DNA of 64,000 nt from Nocardioides halotolerans DSM 19273 (GTDB lineage Bacteria > Actinomycetota > Actinomycetes > Propionibacteriales > Nocardioidaceae): positions 498,773 to 562,772 of the forward strand of contig NZ_KE383923.1 in NCBI RefSeq assembly GCF_000422805.1. Reading direction: 5' to 3'. Of this stretch, positions 35,952-45,657 are shown one piece after another. The first letter of the stretch is position 1; each line of letters begins with the position of its first letter. The notes under the pieces are model-generated. The model had not been told where the DNA came from. It ran no database searches and saw nothing but the letters and a program-made list of their open reading frames with translations. The translations under genes were made by a program, and so were the position numbers.

Positions 35952-37232
35952 TCAGCCGACCTCGGAGTCGAGCGTGACGTCGATGTCCTGCTCGTCGCCG
36001 TCGCGGACGACCGTGAAGGTCAGCGTCTCGCCGGGCTGGTGCGAGCGGATCGAGACGATGAGGGCGATGCCGTCGGTGACCTTCTGGCCCTCGACGGCGA
36101 CCACGACGTCACCCTCCTCGAGCCCGGCGTCCTCCGCCGGGGTGTCCTCGATGACCTCGTCGATCTCGGCGCCGGAGCCGTCGCGTTGGCCCGTCTGCAC
36201 CTTGGCGCCGATGACGGGGTAGCGCGCCTCGCCGGTGCGCAGGATCTGGTCGGCGGTCACCTTGACCTGCTCGATCGGGATCGCGAACCCCACGCCGATG
36301 TTGCCGGCCTGGTCACCACCGGTGGTGCCGCCGGTGGTCGCGATGGCGGAGTTGACGCCGATGACCTGGCCCAGCATGTTCACCAGCGGGCCACCGGAGT
36401 TGCCGGGGTTGATCGCGGCGTCGGTCTGCACGGCGTTGATGTACGACGACTCGCTGGCGGAGTCGCCGGTCGTGACCGGGCGCTGCAGCGCCGAGACGAT
36501 GCCGGCGGTCACCGTGGACGAGAGGCCGAGCGGCGAGCCGATCGCGACGACGGGATCGCCCACGTGCAGCACCACCGACTCGCCCAGCGCGGCGGGCTTC
36601 ATCTGCTTGGCCTGGTCGGAGTAGAGGACGGCGAGGTCGTAGACCGGGGAGCGGCCGACGACGGTCGCGTCGTAGCGGTTGCCGTCCTGGTCGACGATCT
36701 CGATCGGGCCCTCGTCGTCGGCGGCCTGCTCGACCACGTGGTTGTTGGTGACGATGTGGCCGTTGGTGTCGATGACGAACCCCGAGCCGGTGGCGCCGTT
36801 CTCCTGGCCTTCGTACTCGGCCGAGATCTGGACCGTGCTCGGCAGCAGCTCGGCCGCGACGGCAGCGACCGAGGACCTGCCGCCCTTGATCGGTGCGGCG
36901 GTGCTGACGTTGGACGACGTCAGCCCGGAGCCGGTGCCGCCGTCGGACGCGGACGTGTCGCTGGTGCGGTGGTAGATCACGCTGCCGGCGACGCCGCCGC
37001 CGAGCCCGAGCACCAGCGCGAGCACCGCGGTCGCCGGCCACACCCAGCCGGAGGGCCGCGCCGACACTCGCTCGAGGTGGACCGGTGGCGTCGACACCGG
37101 GAGCGGAGCGGTCGAGCCGGGCGGCGGGTACGCTGACGGGGGCGTCCAGTCGGGCCGCGGCCCCAGCGCACCGAACGACGTGCCGAACGGCTGGGTCTCC
37201 TCGTAGCCCGGGTCGCCCGGCTGGTCGTTCAC
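35952..37232 (-). CDS. HtrA/DegP-like membrane-anchored serine protease with PDZ domain
   Basis: 426 residues from a GTG at 37232. A Pro-rich cytoplasmic N-terminus (1 to about 65) is followed by one membrane span (WPATAVLALVLGLGGGVAG) and a trypsin-like domain. The catalytic triad is visible as IVTNNHVVE (His), PVYDLAVL (Asp) and NPGNSGGPLV (Ser). A C-terminal PDZ has DTPAEDAGLEEGDVVVAVEG. It degrades or refolds damaged envelope proteins. It is downstream of sigE and its anti-sigma gene, the arrangement known from mycobacterial sigE-rseA-htrA. Confidence 0.94.
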   Translation of the reverse strand: MNDQPGDPGYEETQPFGTSFGALGPRPDWTPPSAYPPPGSTAPLPVSTPPVHLERVSARPSGWVWPATAVLALVLGLGGGVAGSVIYHRTSDTSASDGGTGSGLTSSNVSTAAPIKGGRSSVAAVAAELLPSTVQISAEYEGQENGATGSGFVIDTNGHIVTNNHVVEQAADDEGPIEIVDQDGNRYDATVVGRSPVYDLAVLYSDQAKQMKPAALGESVVLHVGDPVVAIGSPLGLSSTVTAGIVSALQRPVTTGDSASESSYINAVQTDAAINPGNSGGPLVNMLGQVIGVNSAIATTGGTTGGDQAGNIGVGFAIPIEQVKVTADQILRTGEARYPVIGAKVQTGQRDGSGAEIDEVIEDTPAEDAGLEEGDVVVAVEGQKVTDGIALIVSIRSHQPGETLTFTVVRDGDEQDIDVTLDSEVG

Positions 37233-37298
37233 ACGCCCATTGTTCCCGGTGGAGCGAAATCCCACACGGGAAGGGGCTGGTCGATCAGGTCCGACCGG

Positions 37299-37754
37299 TC
37301 AGGGCTGGGGCACGGCGCGGCGCTGGTGGACGCTCATCCCGGCCGGCACCGGCGTGGTGATCGAGGTCGAGGGCACCCGCCGGTCGACGGTCGGGGCGTC
37401 CGCGGGCGCGGCGCCGAGCGCCAGGACGCCCATCACGGCCGCACCGGCCGCACCGCCGCCCAGGGCGACCAGCGAGACCCGCCGGGGCCGGGGGTCCGGC
37501 TCGGCGGCGAGGTAGACGTCGCCCGGCGGCAGCCCGGCGACCAGCGACGAGAGCAGCGACCCCTTGAGCGAGGACGGCGCGCACGCCGTGTCGAAGGACA
37601 GCCCGGCCAGCCGGGTCTTGACCCAGCCCTCGCGCTCGACGAGGTCGCGGCACTGGTGGCAGGTGTGCACGTGCGACCAGGCCCGCTCCTCCTCGGCCGG
37701 CGCCATCTGGCCGTCGAGGAGCGCGCTGACGCGGTCGCCGAGGTGGCCGATCAT
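37299..37754 (-). CDS. Zinc-finger anti-sigma factor for SigE
   Basis: 151 residues. The ZAS zinc motif H-x3-C-x2-C is present in HVHTCHQCRDLVE at about residues 31-43. A membrane-like segment (VSLVALGGGAAGAAVMGVLA) near 107-127 and a short tail follow. It would hold SigE at the membrane until stress. Its ATG overlaps the sigE stop by 1 nt (TGATG); GTG 37757 is also possible. It lies between sigE and htrA, in line with RseA/CseE-type proteins. Confidence 0.88.
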   Translation of the reverse strand: MIGHLGDRVSALLDGQMAPAEEERAWSHVHTCHQCRDLVEREGWVKTRLAGLSFDTACAPSSLKGSLLSSLVAGLPPGDVYLAAEPDPRPRRVSLVALGGGAAGAAVMGVLALGAAPADAPTVDRRVPSTSITTPVPAGMSVHQRRAVPQP

Positions 37755-38356
37755 CACGATGGACGTCCCTGGAGGGAGCGGAGCGGCGCGGTGAGCGGCC
37801 CGGAGTAGCGCGCCCGGCCGGTCGCCGGGGCGCGGTGGGCGAGCGCCTTGCGGAGCAGAGCCCGCCCGCGGTGGATCCGCGACCGCACGGTGCCGAGCTT
37901 GGCGCCCAGGATCTCGGCGATCTCCTCGTAGGACAGCCCCTCGACGTCGCACAGCACCACGGCGGCGCGGAAGTCGGGCGGCAGGGTCGCGATCGCGCGC
38001 TCGATGTCGTCGTCGAACCGCTGGTCGGCGTACGCCGCGTCCGGGCTCGGCAGCGGGCTGGTCAGGCGGTCGGCGCGCTCGTCGGTCATCGCGTCGAAGC
38101 GGATCCGCTGCTTGCGACGGGCGCCGTCGAGGAAGAGGTTGGTGGTGATCCGGTGCAGCCAGCCCTCGAACGTGCCGGGCGTGTAGGTCGAGAGCGACCG
38201 GAAGACCCGGACGAAGACCTCCTGGGTGAGGTCCTCGGCGTCGTGCCGGTTGCCGGTGAGGCGGTAGGCGAGCCGGTAGACCCGGTCGGAGTGCTGGTCG
38301 ACGATCTCGTCCCAGGTGGGTACGGCGCCCGGCTCAGTGCCAGCAACGTCGTCCAT
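37754..38356 (-). CDS. sigE: ECF RNA polymerase sigma factor SigE
   Basis: 200 residues from an ATG behind CCGAGGACCG. Region 2 is [26 protein letters not shown] (core [19 protein letters not shown]), region 4 [19 protein letters not shown] with [18 protein letters not shown]. It directs envelope or oxidative stress genes. The order O-methyltransferase (divergent), sigE, anti-sigma, htrA matches the mycobacterial Rv1220c-sigE-rseA-htrA locus. The regulator and its controller are translationally coupled. Confidence 0.94.
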   Translation of the reverse strand: MDDVAGTEPGAVPTWDEIVDQHSDRVYRLAYRLTGNRHDAEDLTQEVFVRVFRSLSTYTPGTFEGWLHRITTNLFLDGARRKQRIRFDAMTDERADRLTSPLPSPDAAYADQRFDDDIERAIATLPPDFRAAVVLCDVEGLSYEEIAEILGAKLGTVRSRIHRGRALLRKALAHRAPATGRARYSGPLTAPLRSLQGRPS

Positions 38357-38521
38357 CGGTCCTCGGGTCTCCTGGTGCTCGGTGGTGCCGGGTGGTGCTC
38401 GGGGGAACGACGAGGCTACGCCGTGTTGCTGAACGTTGCCTGTGAGCCGTCATGGTCCTGAACGGACGACGGTGCGGCGGTGTTCCCGCTGATCGGTTCC
38501 CGATCGCGCTAGGTTGCTGAC
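38357..38521. promoter_or_regulatory. sigE / O-methyltransferase divergent promoter region
   Basis: 165 bp between back-to-back genes. On the minus strand, reading toward sigE, two GGGAAC motifs occur about 15 bp apart (plus-strand gttccc at about 38480 and 38496). They resemble the -35 element GGAAC of ECF sigma promoters and would allow autoregulation. The matching -10 could not be fixed, so this is tentative. Confidence 0.35.
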
Positions 38522-39175
38522 GTGACGGACCCCATCTCCAGCGCGAGCTGGTCCTACTCGGAGGCCTTCGTCGCCGAGGACGACGTCCTCACCCGTGCCC
38601 GCGAGCGTGCCGAGGAGGTCGGCGTCGTCGCGATCGGCCCGGGCGGCGGGGCCGCGCTGCGGTTCCTCGCCTCGGTCCTGGAGGCCCGCGCGGTGGTGGA
38701 GATCGGCACCGGCACCGGCGTCTCGGGGCTCTGGATGCTCCGCGGCATGCGGTCCGACGGCATCCTGACCACCGTCGACATCGAGACCGAGCACCAGCGG
38801 CTGGCGCGCGAGACGTTCAACGAGGGCGGCATCCCGACCCAGCGCGCCCGCACCATCGCCGGCGCCGCCCTCGACGTGCTTCCCCGGCTCACCGACGGCC
38901 ACTACGACATCGTGTTCGTCGACGGCGACAAGGCGGAGTACACCGCCTGCCTGCGCGAGGCCCTGCGGCTCCTGCGGCCCGGCGGCGTCGTGGCCTTCGA
39001 CAACGCGCTGTGGCACGACCGCGTCGCCGACCCGTCGGTCCGCGACGACGAGACGCTGGCGATCCGCGAGCTCATCCGCGAGGTCGGCGCCGACGACAGC
39101 CTGGTGCCCCTGCTGCTGCCCGTCGGTGACGGCCTGCTGCTCGCGAAGAAGGAGTGGACGCCCGAGTCGGAGTGA
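38522..39175 (+). CDS. Class I SAM-dependent O-methyltransferase
   Basis: 217 residues from a GTG. It is a catechol-O-methyltransferase-like member of family 3. The SAM site is VVEIGTGTGVSGLWML, the acidic ribose residue is in TTVDIETEHQ, and metal/catalytic residues appear in DIVFVDGDKAEY and VAFDNALWHD. It is divergent from sigE, as in mycobacteria where an O-methyltransferase sits opposite sigE. The substrate is unknown. Confidence 0.92.
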   Translation: MTDPISSASWSYSEAFVAEDDVLTRARERAEEVGVVAIGPGGGAALRFLASVLEARAVVEIGTGTGVSGLWMLRGMRSDGILTTVDIETEHQRLARETFNEGGIPTQRARTIAGAALDVLPRLTDGHYDIVFVDGDKAEYTACLREALRLLRPGGVVAFDNALWHDRVADPSVRDDETLAIRELIREVGADDSLVPLLLPVGDGLLLAKKEWTPESE

Positions 39176-39187
39176 CCCGGGCGGGGG

Positions 39188-39529
39188 TCACTCGACGCGC
39201 GGCGCCGCCACGAAGCCCGCAGCACCCTCGGCCACGGCCATGACCGAGCACGCCTCGATCAGGACCGGCGGGCTCCCGACGATCTGCGAGCCGGGCGACT
39301 CGCCGGCGGTCGCGGTGAACGTCTCCTGGAACGCCACCCGGGCGGCGTCGTCGGCGAAGACGTAGCAGCCCTCGAACCACTCCCCCGCGACGTAGCGCCA
39401 GGTCTTGAAGCGCAGCCCGGTCATCGAGCTGAACCGCGCGTGCGAGGTGTCGGCGACGTACGTCGCGAGCGCCTCCTCGACGCCGGCGGGCGCGTCGGCG
39501 AGCGACCAGCGGACGGTGAGGCCGTTCAC
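39188..39529 (-). CDS. YdhR-like (dimeric alpha-beta barrel) protein
   Basis: 113 residues from a GTG overlapping the pepA stop by 4 nt (GTGA). The segment GLRFKTWRYVAGEWFEGCYVF followed by DDAARVAFQETFTA resembles the YdhR monooxygenase-like fold (the quoted core is FKTWRYVAGEWFEGCYVF). No cofactor motif is seen. It is coupled to leucyl aminopeptidase but no functional link is apparent. Confidence 0.65.
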   Translation of the reverse strand: MNGLTVRWSLADAPAGVEEALATYVADTSHARFSSMTGLRFKTWRYVAGEWFEGCYVFADDAARVAFQETFTATAGESPGSQIVGSPPVLIEACSVMAVAEGAAGFVAAPRVE

Positions 39530-41073
39530 GACGCCCGCACCCCGGCCAGGGGCTCGGGCGAGCCGAGCCAGTCGAGGAGCAGCCGGGCGCCGAAGCCGGT
39601 CGGCCCCTTGGCCAGCTCGTAGCTGTCGGCGGGCGCGTCGCCGGTGGAGGCGAGGTCGAGGTGGGCCCACGGCACGTCGCCGGCGAAGTGCTGGAGGAAC
39701 AGGGCGGCGATGATCGCGCCCGGCCCGCTGCCGGCGTTGTCGGCGTCGGCGACCCGCGAGGAGAGCCGGTCCTCGTAGACCGACGCCAGCGGGAACCGCC
39801 ACAGCGGCTCGCCGGTGGCCGTGCCGGAGGTGAGCAAGGCGTCCGCCAGCGCGTCGTCGTTGGCGAAGACGCCGCCGACCTGCTGGCCGAGCGCGACCTT
39901 GATCGCGCCGGTGAGCGTGGCGACGTCGACGACCACGGCCGGGTCGAGGTGCGCCACGGCCCACGCCATCGCGTCGGCGAGCACCAGCCGACCCTCGGCA
40001 TCGGTGTTGGTGACCTCGGTGGTGCGACCGCCGTAGTGGCGGACCACGTCGCCGGGTCGCATCGCGTCGCCGCCGATGGAGTTCTCCGCGGCCGGGACGA
40101 GCCCCACGACCGGCACCGGGCACCCGACGGCGGCCAGCGCGGCCATGACGGACATGACCACGGCCCCGCCGGTCATGTCGCGCTTCATGTTGACCATGGC
40201 CTCGCCGGGCTTGATCGACAGGCCGCCGGTGTCGAAGGTGATGCCCTTGCCGACCAGCACGACCGGCTTCGTCCTCCGCGACCTGCGGGAGGGCCGGTAG
40301 TCGAGGCGGATCAGCCGCGGCGGCGTCGGCGAGGCCCGGCCGACGGCGAGGACGCCGCCGAACCCCTCACGGGCGAGCTTCTGCTCGTCCCAGACCGTGA
40401 CGTCCAGCCCGGCCTCGGACCCCAGGGCCGTCGCCTGCTCGGCCAGCCACGCCGGGCTCTTGAGGTTGGACGGCACCCAGGCGAGGGTGCGGGCGCGCCA
40501 GCTCGCGCCGGCGATCGCGACCGCCCGCTCCAGGGCGGCTCGGTCGCCGTCGGCCATGCCACCCAGCACGACGCGGGCCGCCGGTGCGGGGCCGGCAGGC
40601 TCCTTCTTCAGGACGAACGAGAACGCGCCCAGGCTCATGCCGACCACGAACTGCTGGAGACCCACCTCCGGGTCGACGGCGGTGATGGTCGTGGCGACCG
40701 CGTCGCGGTCGAGGACCGCCTTGGCGAGCGTCGCGCCGGCGCGCCGGAAGTCGTCGGCGCCCGCGGAGCCCAGCCCGACCAGCAGGACCTGGCGCAGGTC
40801 GGCGTTGTCGGGCGCGCCGAGCGGCGTCGGCAGCACGGTCAGCTCGCCGACCTTGCCGGTCGCGCGGTCGCCTTCGAGCACCGCGAGCAGGTCGACGCCG
40901 AGGAGCTCCTCGAGCTCGTCGGCACCCGGGCCGAGGACCGGTGCCGCGGCGTCGTCGCCCTGGAGCACCGGCAGCGCGATCACGTCGACGCCCGCGAGGG
41001 CGTGCGGACGTGTCGCCGTCACCGCGAACTCGGGCGGGGAGGCCTGGGGTGGCAGCGTCGGTGAGGAGCTCAC
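39526..41073 (-). CDS. pepA: Leucyl aminopeptidase (M17)
   Basis: 515 residues from a GTG. This two-zinc aminopeptidase releases N-terminal residues from peptides in the cytoplasm. The metal and catalytic region is complete: LVGKGITFDTGGLSIKPG (Lys and Asp), MKRDMTGGAVV (Asp, Lys) and the signature NTDAEGRLVLADAM (Asp, Glu, Arg). The N-terminal macro-like domain covers about 1-190. It starts about 60 nt from the DUF3117 gene upstream and is followed by the YdhR-like gene. Confidence 0.95.
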   Translation of the reverse strand: MSSSPTLPPQASPPEFAVTATRPHALAGVDVIALPVLQGDDAAAPVLGPGADELEELLGVDLLAVLEGDRATGKVGELTVLPTPLGAPDNADLRQVLLVGLGSAGADDFRRAGATLAKAVLDRDAVATTITAVDPEVGLQQFVVGMSLGAFSFVLKKEPAGPAPAARVVLGGMADGDRAALERAVAIAGASWRARTLAWVPSNLKSPAWLAEQATALGSEAGLDVTVWDEQKLAREGFGGVLAVGRASPTPPRLIRLDYRPSRRSRRTKPVVLVGKGITFDTGGLSIKPGEAMVNMKRDMTGGAVVMSVMAALAAVGCPVPVVGLVPAAENSIGGDAMRPGDVVRHYGGRTTEVTNTDAEGRLVLADAMAWAVAHLDPAVVVDVATLTGAIKVALGQQVGGVFANDDALADALLTSGTATGEPLWRFPLASVYEDRLSSRVADADNAGSGPGAIIAALFLQHFAGDVPWAHLDLASTGDAPADSYELAKGPTGFGARLLLDWLGSPEPLAGVRAS

Positions 41074-41133
41074 CTCGAGGTGGACGCCTGTGGGGACCCG
41101 GAACCCATCAGCTGAACCTCGCGCGGCGGGTCA

Positions 41134-41301
41134 TCAGCCCACGACGTCCTTCAGCTTGTCGCCGAGCTCGCCTGCCTCCTCGGCGTTGAGCTCCACGACG
41201 AGGCGGCCTCCGCCTTCCAGGGGGACGCGCATCACGATGCCGCGACCTTCCTTGGTGACCTCCATCGGACCGTCGCCGGTCCGCGGCTTCATCGCCGCCA
41301 T
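41134..41301 (-). CDS. DUF3117 small conserved actinobacterial protein
   Basis: 55 residues, MAAMKPRTGDGPMEVTKEGR and then a short beta-rich body ending LGDKLKDVVG. It belongs to a near-invariant actinobacterial family (DUF3117) of unknown function. The ATG at 41301 reproduces the family's usual N-terminus. It is divergent from the enoyl-CoA hydratase gene. Confidence 0.93.
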   Translation of the reverse strand: MAAMKPRTGDGPMEVTKEGRGIVMRVPLEGGGRLVVELNAEEAGELGDKLKDVVG

Positions 41302-41413
41302 GCGGCACCCTGCCTTTCCGTCCACACAAGACTCGGGTCGGAGGACCCGAGGACGCCGTACGGGCGCGAGACCATTATCCCTCATGGACCGTGGTGCAAG
41401 GCACACTGCCTCC

Positions 41414-42235
41414 ATGACCGCGCCCGATTCGATGACCCGCGCCGAGCAAGCTCCCGTCCTCTACGACCTCACCGACGGCGTCGCCACCATCAGGCTGAAC
41501 CGTCCCGACGCGATGAACAGCCTGGACATCGCCACCAAGGAGCTGCTCCGCGAGACCGTGCAGCACGCGGCCGAGGACCCCGCGGCGCGCTGCGTCGTGC
41601 TCACCGGATCGGGTCGCGCGTTCTGCACCGGCCAGGACCTCAAGGAGCACATCGCGCTCCTCGAGAGCGGCAGCAGCGACGAGCTCTTCACCACCGTCGA
41701 GCGGCACTACAACCCGACCGTGCTGGCGCTCGCGTCAATGGAGAAGCCCGTCGTCGCGGCGGTGAACGGCGTCGCGGCCGGCGCCGGCGCGTCGCTCGCC
41801 TTCGCCTGCGACCTGCGCATCGTGGCGGACACCGCGGGGTTCAACCTCGCGTTCGCCAACGTCGCGCTCTCCTGCGACACCGGGTCGAGCTACACCCTGC
41901 AGCGGTTGGTCGGACCGGCCCGGGCGATGGAGCTCCTCTACTTCCCGCGCACGGTCAAGGCGGAGGAGGCGCTGTCGCTGGGCCTGGCGACCCAGGTCGT
42001 GCCCGCCGACGAGCTCGAGTCGACGGTCGCCGAGGTCGCTGCCCGGCTGGCCGCCGGCCCGACGGTCGCGCTCGGCGCGATCCGACGCTCGGTCGCCTAT
42101 GCCGCCTCGCACACCTTCGAGGAGGCGCTGACCCTGGAGGGCGAGATGATGACCCGCACCGGCGCCACGGCCGACCACCGGACCGCCGTGGCGGCGTTCG
42201 TGGCCAAGGAGAAGCCGGCCTTCAACGGGAGCTAG
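41414..42235 (+). CDS. Enoyl-CoA hydratase/isomerase family protein
   Basis: 273 residues of the crotonase fold. Oxyanion-hole segments are SGRAFCTGQDLKEH-type (GRAFCTGQDL) and GVAAGAGASLAFACDLRI. The catalytic region FANVALSCDTGSSYTLQRLVG has Asp where PaaG-like isomerases do, and lacks the two-Glu pair of classic hydratases. This suggests a PaaG-like isomerase or related lyase. The last 14 nt overlap the convergent M14 peptidase gene. Confidence 0.88.
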   Translation: MTAPDSMTRAEQAPVLYDLTDGVATIRLNRPDAMNSLDIATKELLRETVQHAAEDPAARCVVLTGSGRAFCTGQDLKEHIALLESGSSDELFTTVERHYNPTVLALASMEKPVVAAVNGVAAGAGASLAFACDLRIVADTAGFNLAFANVALSCDTGSSYTLQRLVGPARAMELLYFPRTVKAEEALSLGLATQVVPADELESTVAEVAARLAAGPTVALGAIRRSVAYAASHTFEEALTLEGEMMTRTGATADHRTAVAAFVAKEKPAFNGS

Positions 42236-43034
42236 TGAAGGACCCGAACGCGCCGAAGATCCGCAGCACCTGGCGCGGTGCGACGGCCTCCATCAGCCGA
42301 CGCGGCGGGTGCGCGCCGTACTCGACGGTGAGGGCGAAGCCGCGGAAGTTGTGGTTGAACCAGCCGGTCATCGTGCCGTGGCACACCCCGCCGCAGTCGA
42401 GGGTCGTGGCCGGCAGGTGGAGCGTGCGTGCGACATGCCGGGAGAAGCCCGGTCGCTTGTTGTCGGTGTCGACGCCGTGCAGCGGCTGGTGGAAGCTGAG
42501 CAGGTAGGCGGGATCGACGTCGCGCAGGAAGCGCATCATCGCCTTCGTCTCCGGCTCCGAGGCGGGGCGGGGGCCGGACTCGTAGCTCCCGTCGAGGTCG
42601 ACCCAGTGGTAGGGGTAGTTGCGGTTGAGGTCGACGCCGTGGGCGTTGCGGCGGTGGTGGGCCGCGAAGCCGTCGGGGTTGTAGACCGGCACCACCCACA
42701 GGTCGACGCCGTGGATGACCCGCGCGCTGCGCAGGGTCCGCAGGATCTGCCGCGGCGCTCCCTCGTTGCCGTGCATGGTCGCGAGCAGCACGACCGTCGG
42801 ACCACGACGACCGTCGAGAGGCCGGCTGTCGAGGTGCCAGGCGGTGATGGGGCGGCCGCGGGCCGATCGTCCGAGCACCCTGGTCTCGAGGACGTTGCCG
42901 GCGCGCTCGGCCACGTGACCGGGGGCCGTCGACACCGACGACGCCGTGGCAGCAGAGGCAGGTACGCCGGGCGCACCCGCGGCCACGACCAGGGCCGCCA
43001 CCGGGGCGACGAGGCTCCGGAGGACCCGGCTCAC
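42222..43034 (-). CDS. Secreted M14 zinc carboxypeptidase-like protein
   Basis: 270 residues from a GTG. A signal peptide (LVAPVAALVVAAGAPGVPASA) is followed by a compact M14 domain. Zinc ligands are HGNEG (His, Glu) and the His of SFHQPLHG. NRNYPYHW supplies Asn-Arg, and the catalytic Glu is in ALTVEYG. The DLNRNYP motif groups it with MpaA/gamma-D-glutamyl-peptidase-like enzymes. It probably trims peptidoglycan peptides outside the cell. It overlaps the upstream membrane-protein stop by 4 nt. Confidence 0.88.
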   Translation of the reverse strand: MSRVLRSLVAPVAALVVAAGAPGVPASAATASSVSTAPGHVAERAGNVLETRVLGRSARGRPITAWHLDSRPLDGRRGPTVVLLATMHGNEGAPRQILRTLRSARVIHGVDLWVVPVYNPDGFAAHHRRNAHGVDLNRNYPYHWVDLDGSYESGPRPASEPETKAMMRFLRDVDPAYLLSFHQPLHGVDTDNKRPGFSRHVARTLHLPATTLDCGGVCHGTMTGWFNHNFRGFALTVEYGAHPPRRLMEAVAPRQVLRIFGAFGSFTSSR

Positions 43035-43453
43035 ACCGCGTTGGTCAGGTAGGCGAAGGTGAAGAGGACCACGCCGACCAGCATGCCAACGTGGGCGAGC
43101 ACCGAGAGACCCGGGCCCTCGGACCAGGTGTCCTGCACCGCCTCGGAGGCGTGCTTGCCGTGGCTCGGCAGCCAGCGGACCAGGATCATCAGCCCGGTGA
43201 TCGTGACGATCCAGAACAGCCCCAGCCCGATGATCCCGAACGTCGAGGTGCCGACCGGGGAGTCCTCAGGCGCGATCAGGAACGTCGTCCAGACCGCGAT
43301 CGCGAGCACGCCCGTCGCCGTGTGGACGTCGAGCAGGCGGTTGCCGACGTGGAACCGGCCGGCCCCCTGGCCGCCCCGCATCCGCAGGCGCGTGAGCACC
43401 ACGACCACCGCCGCGAGGGCGGTGAGCACGTAGATGACCACGGGCAGCGACAC
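43031..43453 (-). CDS. Four-span membrane protein
   Basis: 140 residues from a GTG. Hydrophobic segments lie near 5-22, 45-62, 70-92 and 115-135. His residues occur at membrane edges (RFHVGNRLLDVHTATG and LPSHGKHASEAV), suggesting a heme- or metal-linked function, but no named family is recognised. It is cotranscribed with the M14 peptidase gene (GTGA overlap). Confidence 0.7.
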   Translation of the reverse strand: MSLPVVIYVLTALAAVVVVLTRLRMRGGQGAGRFHVGNRLLDVHTATGVLAIAVWTTFLIAPEDSPVGTSTFGIIGLGLFWIVTITGLMILVRWLPSHGKHASEAVQDTWSEGPGLSVLAHVGMLVGVVLFTFAYLTNAV

Positions 43454-43468
43454 GGGCGAGAGTGTGCC

Positions 43469-43812
43469 TTACCCCGGCGGTCCGTCGCCACGAGCCTCCC
43501 GATCCGCGGGCGTGTCGACAACCTCGTCTTGACCGGGGGTGCGTGGCTCCGCGGAGTCCTCGGGCGGCCGGGGACCGTCGTCCAGCTGGCGCGCCACGCG
43601 GTCGAGCAGCGCGTCGACCTCCGACATGCGGTAGCCGCGGAAGGCGAGCGAGAAGCGGACCCGGCGGATGTGCTCGGCACGCAGCGCGCCCTCGCGCGGG
43701 ACCAGCGAGTCGGGCCGGTCGTCGTACGCGTCGGACATCGGGGCGCCCCGCCCGGCTGCGAGCGCGGCGACGCCCCCCATCACCACGACCACGAGGATCG
43801 CGAAGAACCACA

Positions 43813-43813
<1 letters not shown>
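43469..43813 (-). CDS. DivIVA-domain membrane protein
   Basis: 114 residues from an ATG that overlaps the LOG gene stop by 1 nt (GTG 43816 is an alternative). One N-terminal membrane segment (MWFFAILVVVVMGGVAALAAG) precedes the DivIVA motif RRVRFSLAFRGYRMSEVDAL and a hydrophilic tail. The motif binds curved membrane and marks cell-pole or division proteins in actinobacteria. It sits in the conserved dapE-LOG-DivIVA run. Confidence 0.85.
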
Positions 43814-44553
<740 letters not shown>

Positions 44554-44563
44554 GCCGGCCGCC

Positions 44564-45634
44564 TCACGACAGCCAGTCGCGGAGCTGGCGCTCGCAGCGC
44601 TCGATGTGCTCGACCGGCACGAACTCCTCCTGCTTGTGGGCCAGCATCGGGTCGCCGGGGCCGAAGTTGACCGCCGGGATGCCGAGGCTGGTGAAGCGTG
44701 CCACGTCGGTCCAGCCGAACTTGGGGTTGACCTCGCGACCCACCGCGTCGATGAACGCCTTCGCCGCCGGCAGGTCGAGACCGGGCAGCGCACCCGGCGC
44801 GCTGTCGGTGACCGTGACGTCGTAGCCCTCGAAGAAGTCGCGGACGAACTGCTGCGCCTCGGCCTCGCTGCGGTCGGGCGCGAAGCGGTGGTTGACCTCG
44901 ACGACGCACTCGTCGGGCAGCACGTTGCCGGCGACGCCGCCGCGGATGAAGACGGCGTTGAGGCCCTCGTGATACTCCAGCCCGTCGATGACCGGCTTGC
45001 GGGGCTCGTAGTCGCACAGGCGCTCGAGGATGGGCGTCGCGGCGTGGATGGCGTTGACGCCCTTCCAGCTGCGCGCGGAGTGCGCCCGCTCGCCGGTGGC
45101 GCGCACCTCGACCCGCAGCGTGCCCTGGCAGCCCGCCTCGACCTCGGCGTTCGACGGCTCCATGAGGATCGCGAAGTCGGCCTCCATCAGCTCGGGGTGG
45201 CTCTGGCTGAGCAGGTTGAGGCCGTTGAACTCCGCGTCGATCTCCTCGGCCTCGTAGAGGATGTAGGTGACGTCGCGGTTGGGCTCGGGGATCGTGGCGG
45301 CCAGGCGCAGGATGACCGCGTCGCCGCCCTTCATGTCGCAGGTGCCGAGGCCGTGCAGCAGGTCGCCGTCCGGCCGCTGCTCCCGGCGCGCGGGCAGGTT
45401 GGCGTTGACCGGCACCGTGTCGAGGTGGCCGGCGATGACGACCCGCTCGCCGCGACCGAGGTCGGTGCGGGCCACGACGGTGTTGCCGTGCCGGCTGACG
45501 CTCAGGTGCTCGTACGGCGAGAGTGCCTCCTCGACCGCGTCGGCGATCGCCTGCTCGTTCTTGCTGACCGACTCGATGTCGACGAGCTGGACCGTCAGGT
45601 CGACGGCGGTCGCGGAGAGGTCGAGGGCGGGCAC
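44564..45634 (-). CDS. dapE: Succinyl-diaminopimelate desuccinylase
   Basis: 356 residues from the GTG at 45634; a TTG at 45646 would add 4. It removes succinate from N-succinyl-LL-DAP in lysine/peptidoglycan precursor synthesis. The M20 zinc and catalytic residues appear as VIAGHLDTVPVN (His, Asp), GTCDMKGGDAV (Asp), YEAEEIDAEF (Glu pair) and a late VVEVNHRFAPD. dapD and dapC lie 7-12 kb away in the same window. It heads the LOG/DivIVA run. Confidence 0.95.
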   Translation of the reverse strand: MPALDLSATAVDLTVQLVDIESVSKNEQAIADAVEEALSPYEHLSVSRHGNTVVARTDLGRGERVVIAGHLDTVPVNANLPARREQRPDGDLLHGLGTCDMKGGDAVILRLAATIPEPNRDVTYILYEAEEIDAEFNGLNLLSQSHPELMEADFAILMEPSNAEVEAGCQGTLRVEVRATGERAHSARSWKGVNAIHAATPILERLCDYEPRKPVIDGLEYHEGLNAVFIRGGVAGNVLPDECVVEVNHRFAPDRSEAEAQQFVRDFFEGYDVTVTDSAPGALPGLDLPAAKAFIDAVGREVNPKFGWTDVARFTSLGIPAVNFGPGDPMLAHKQEEFVPVEHIERCERQLRDWLS

Positions 45635-45657
45635 GGCGCTAGTCAATCAGGCCGGGC

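Noticed and set aside
38404..38427. GGAAC-N16-GTT on the plus strand as an ECF promoter for the O-methyltransferase
   Set aside because: A chance match is easy in this composition and it lies about 95 nt before the start; no other support.
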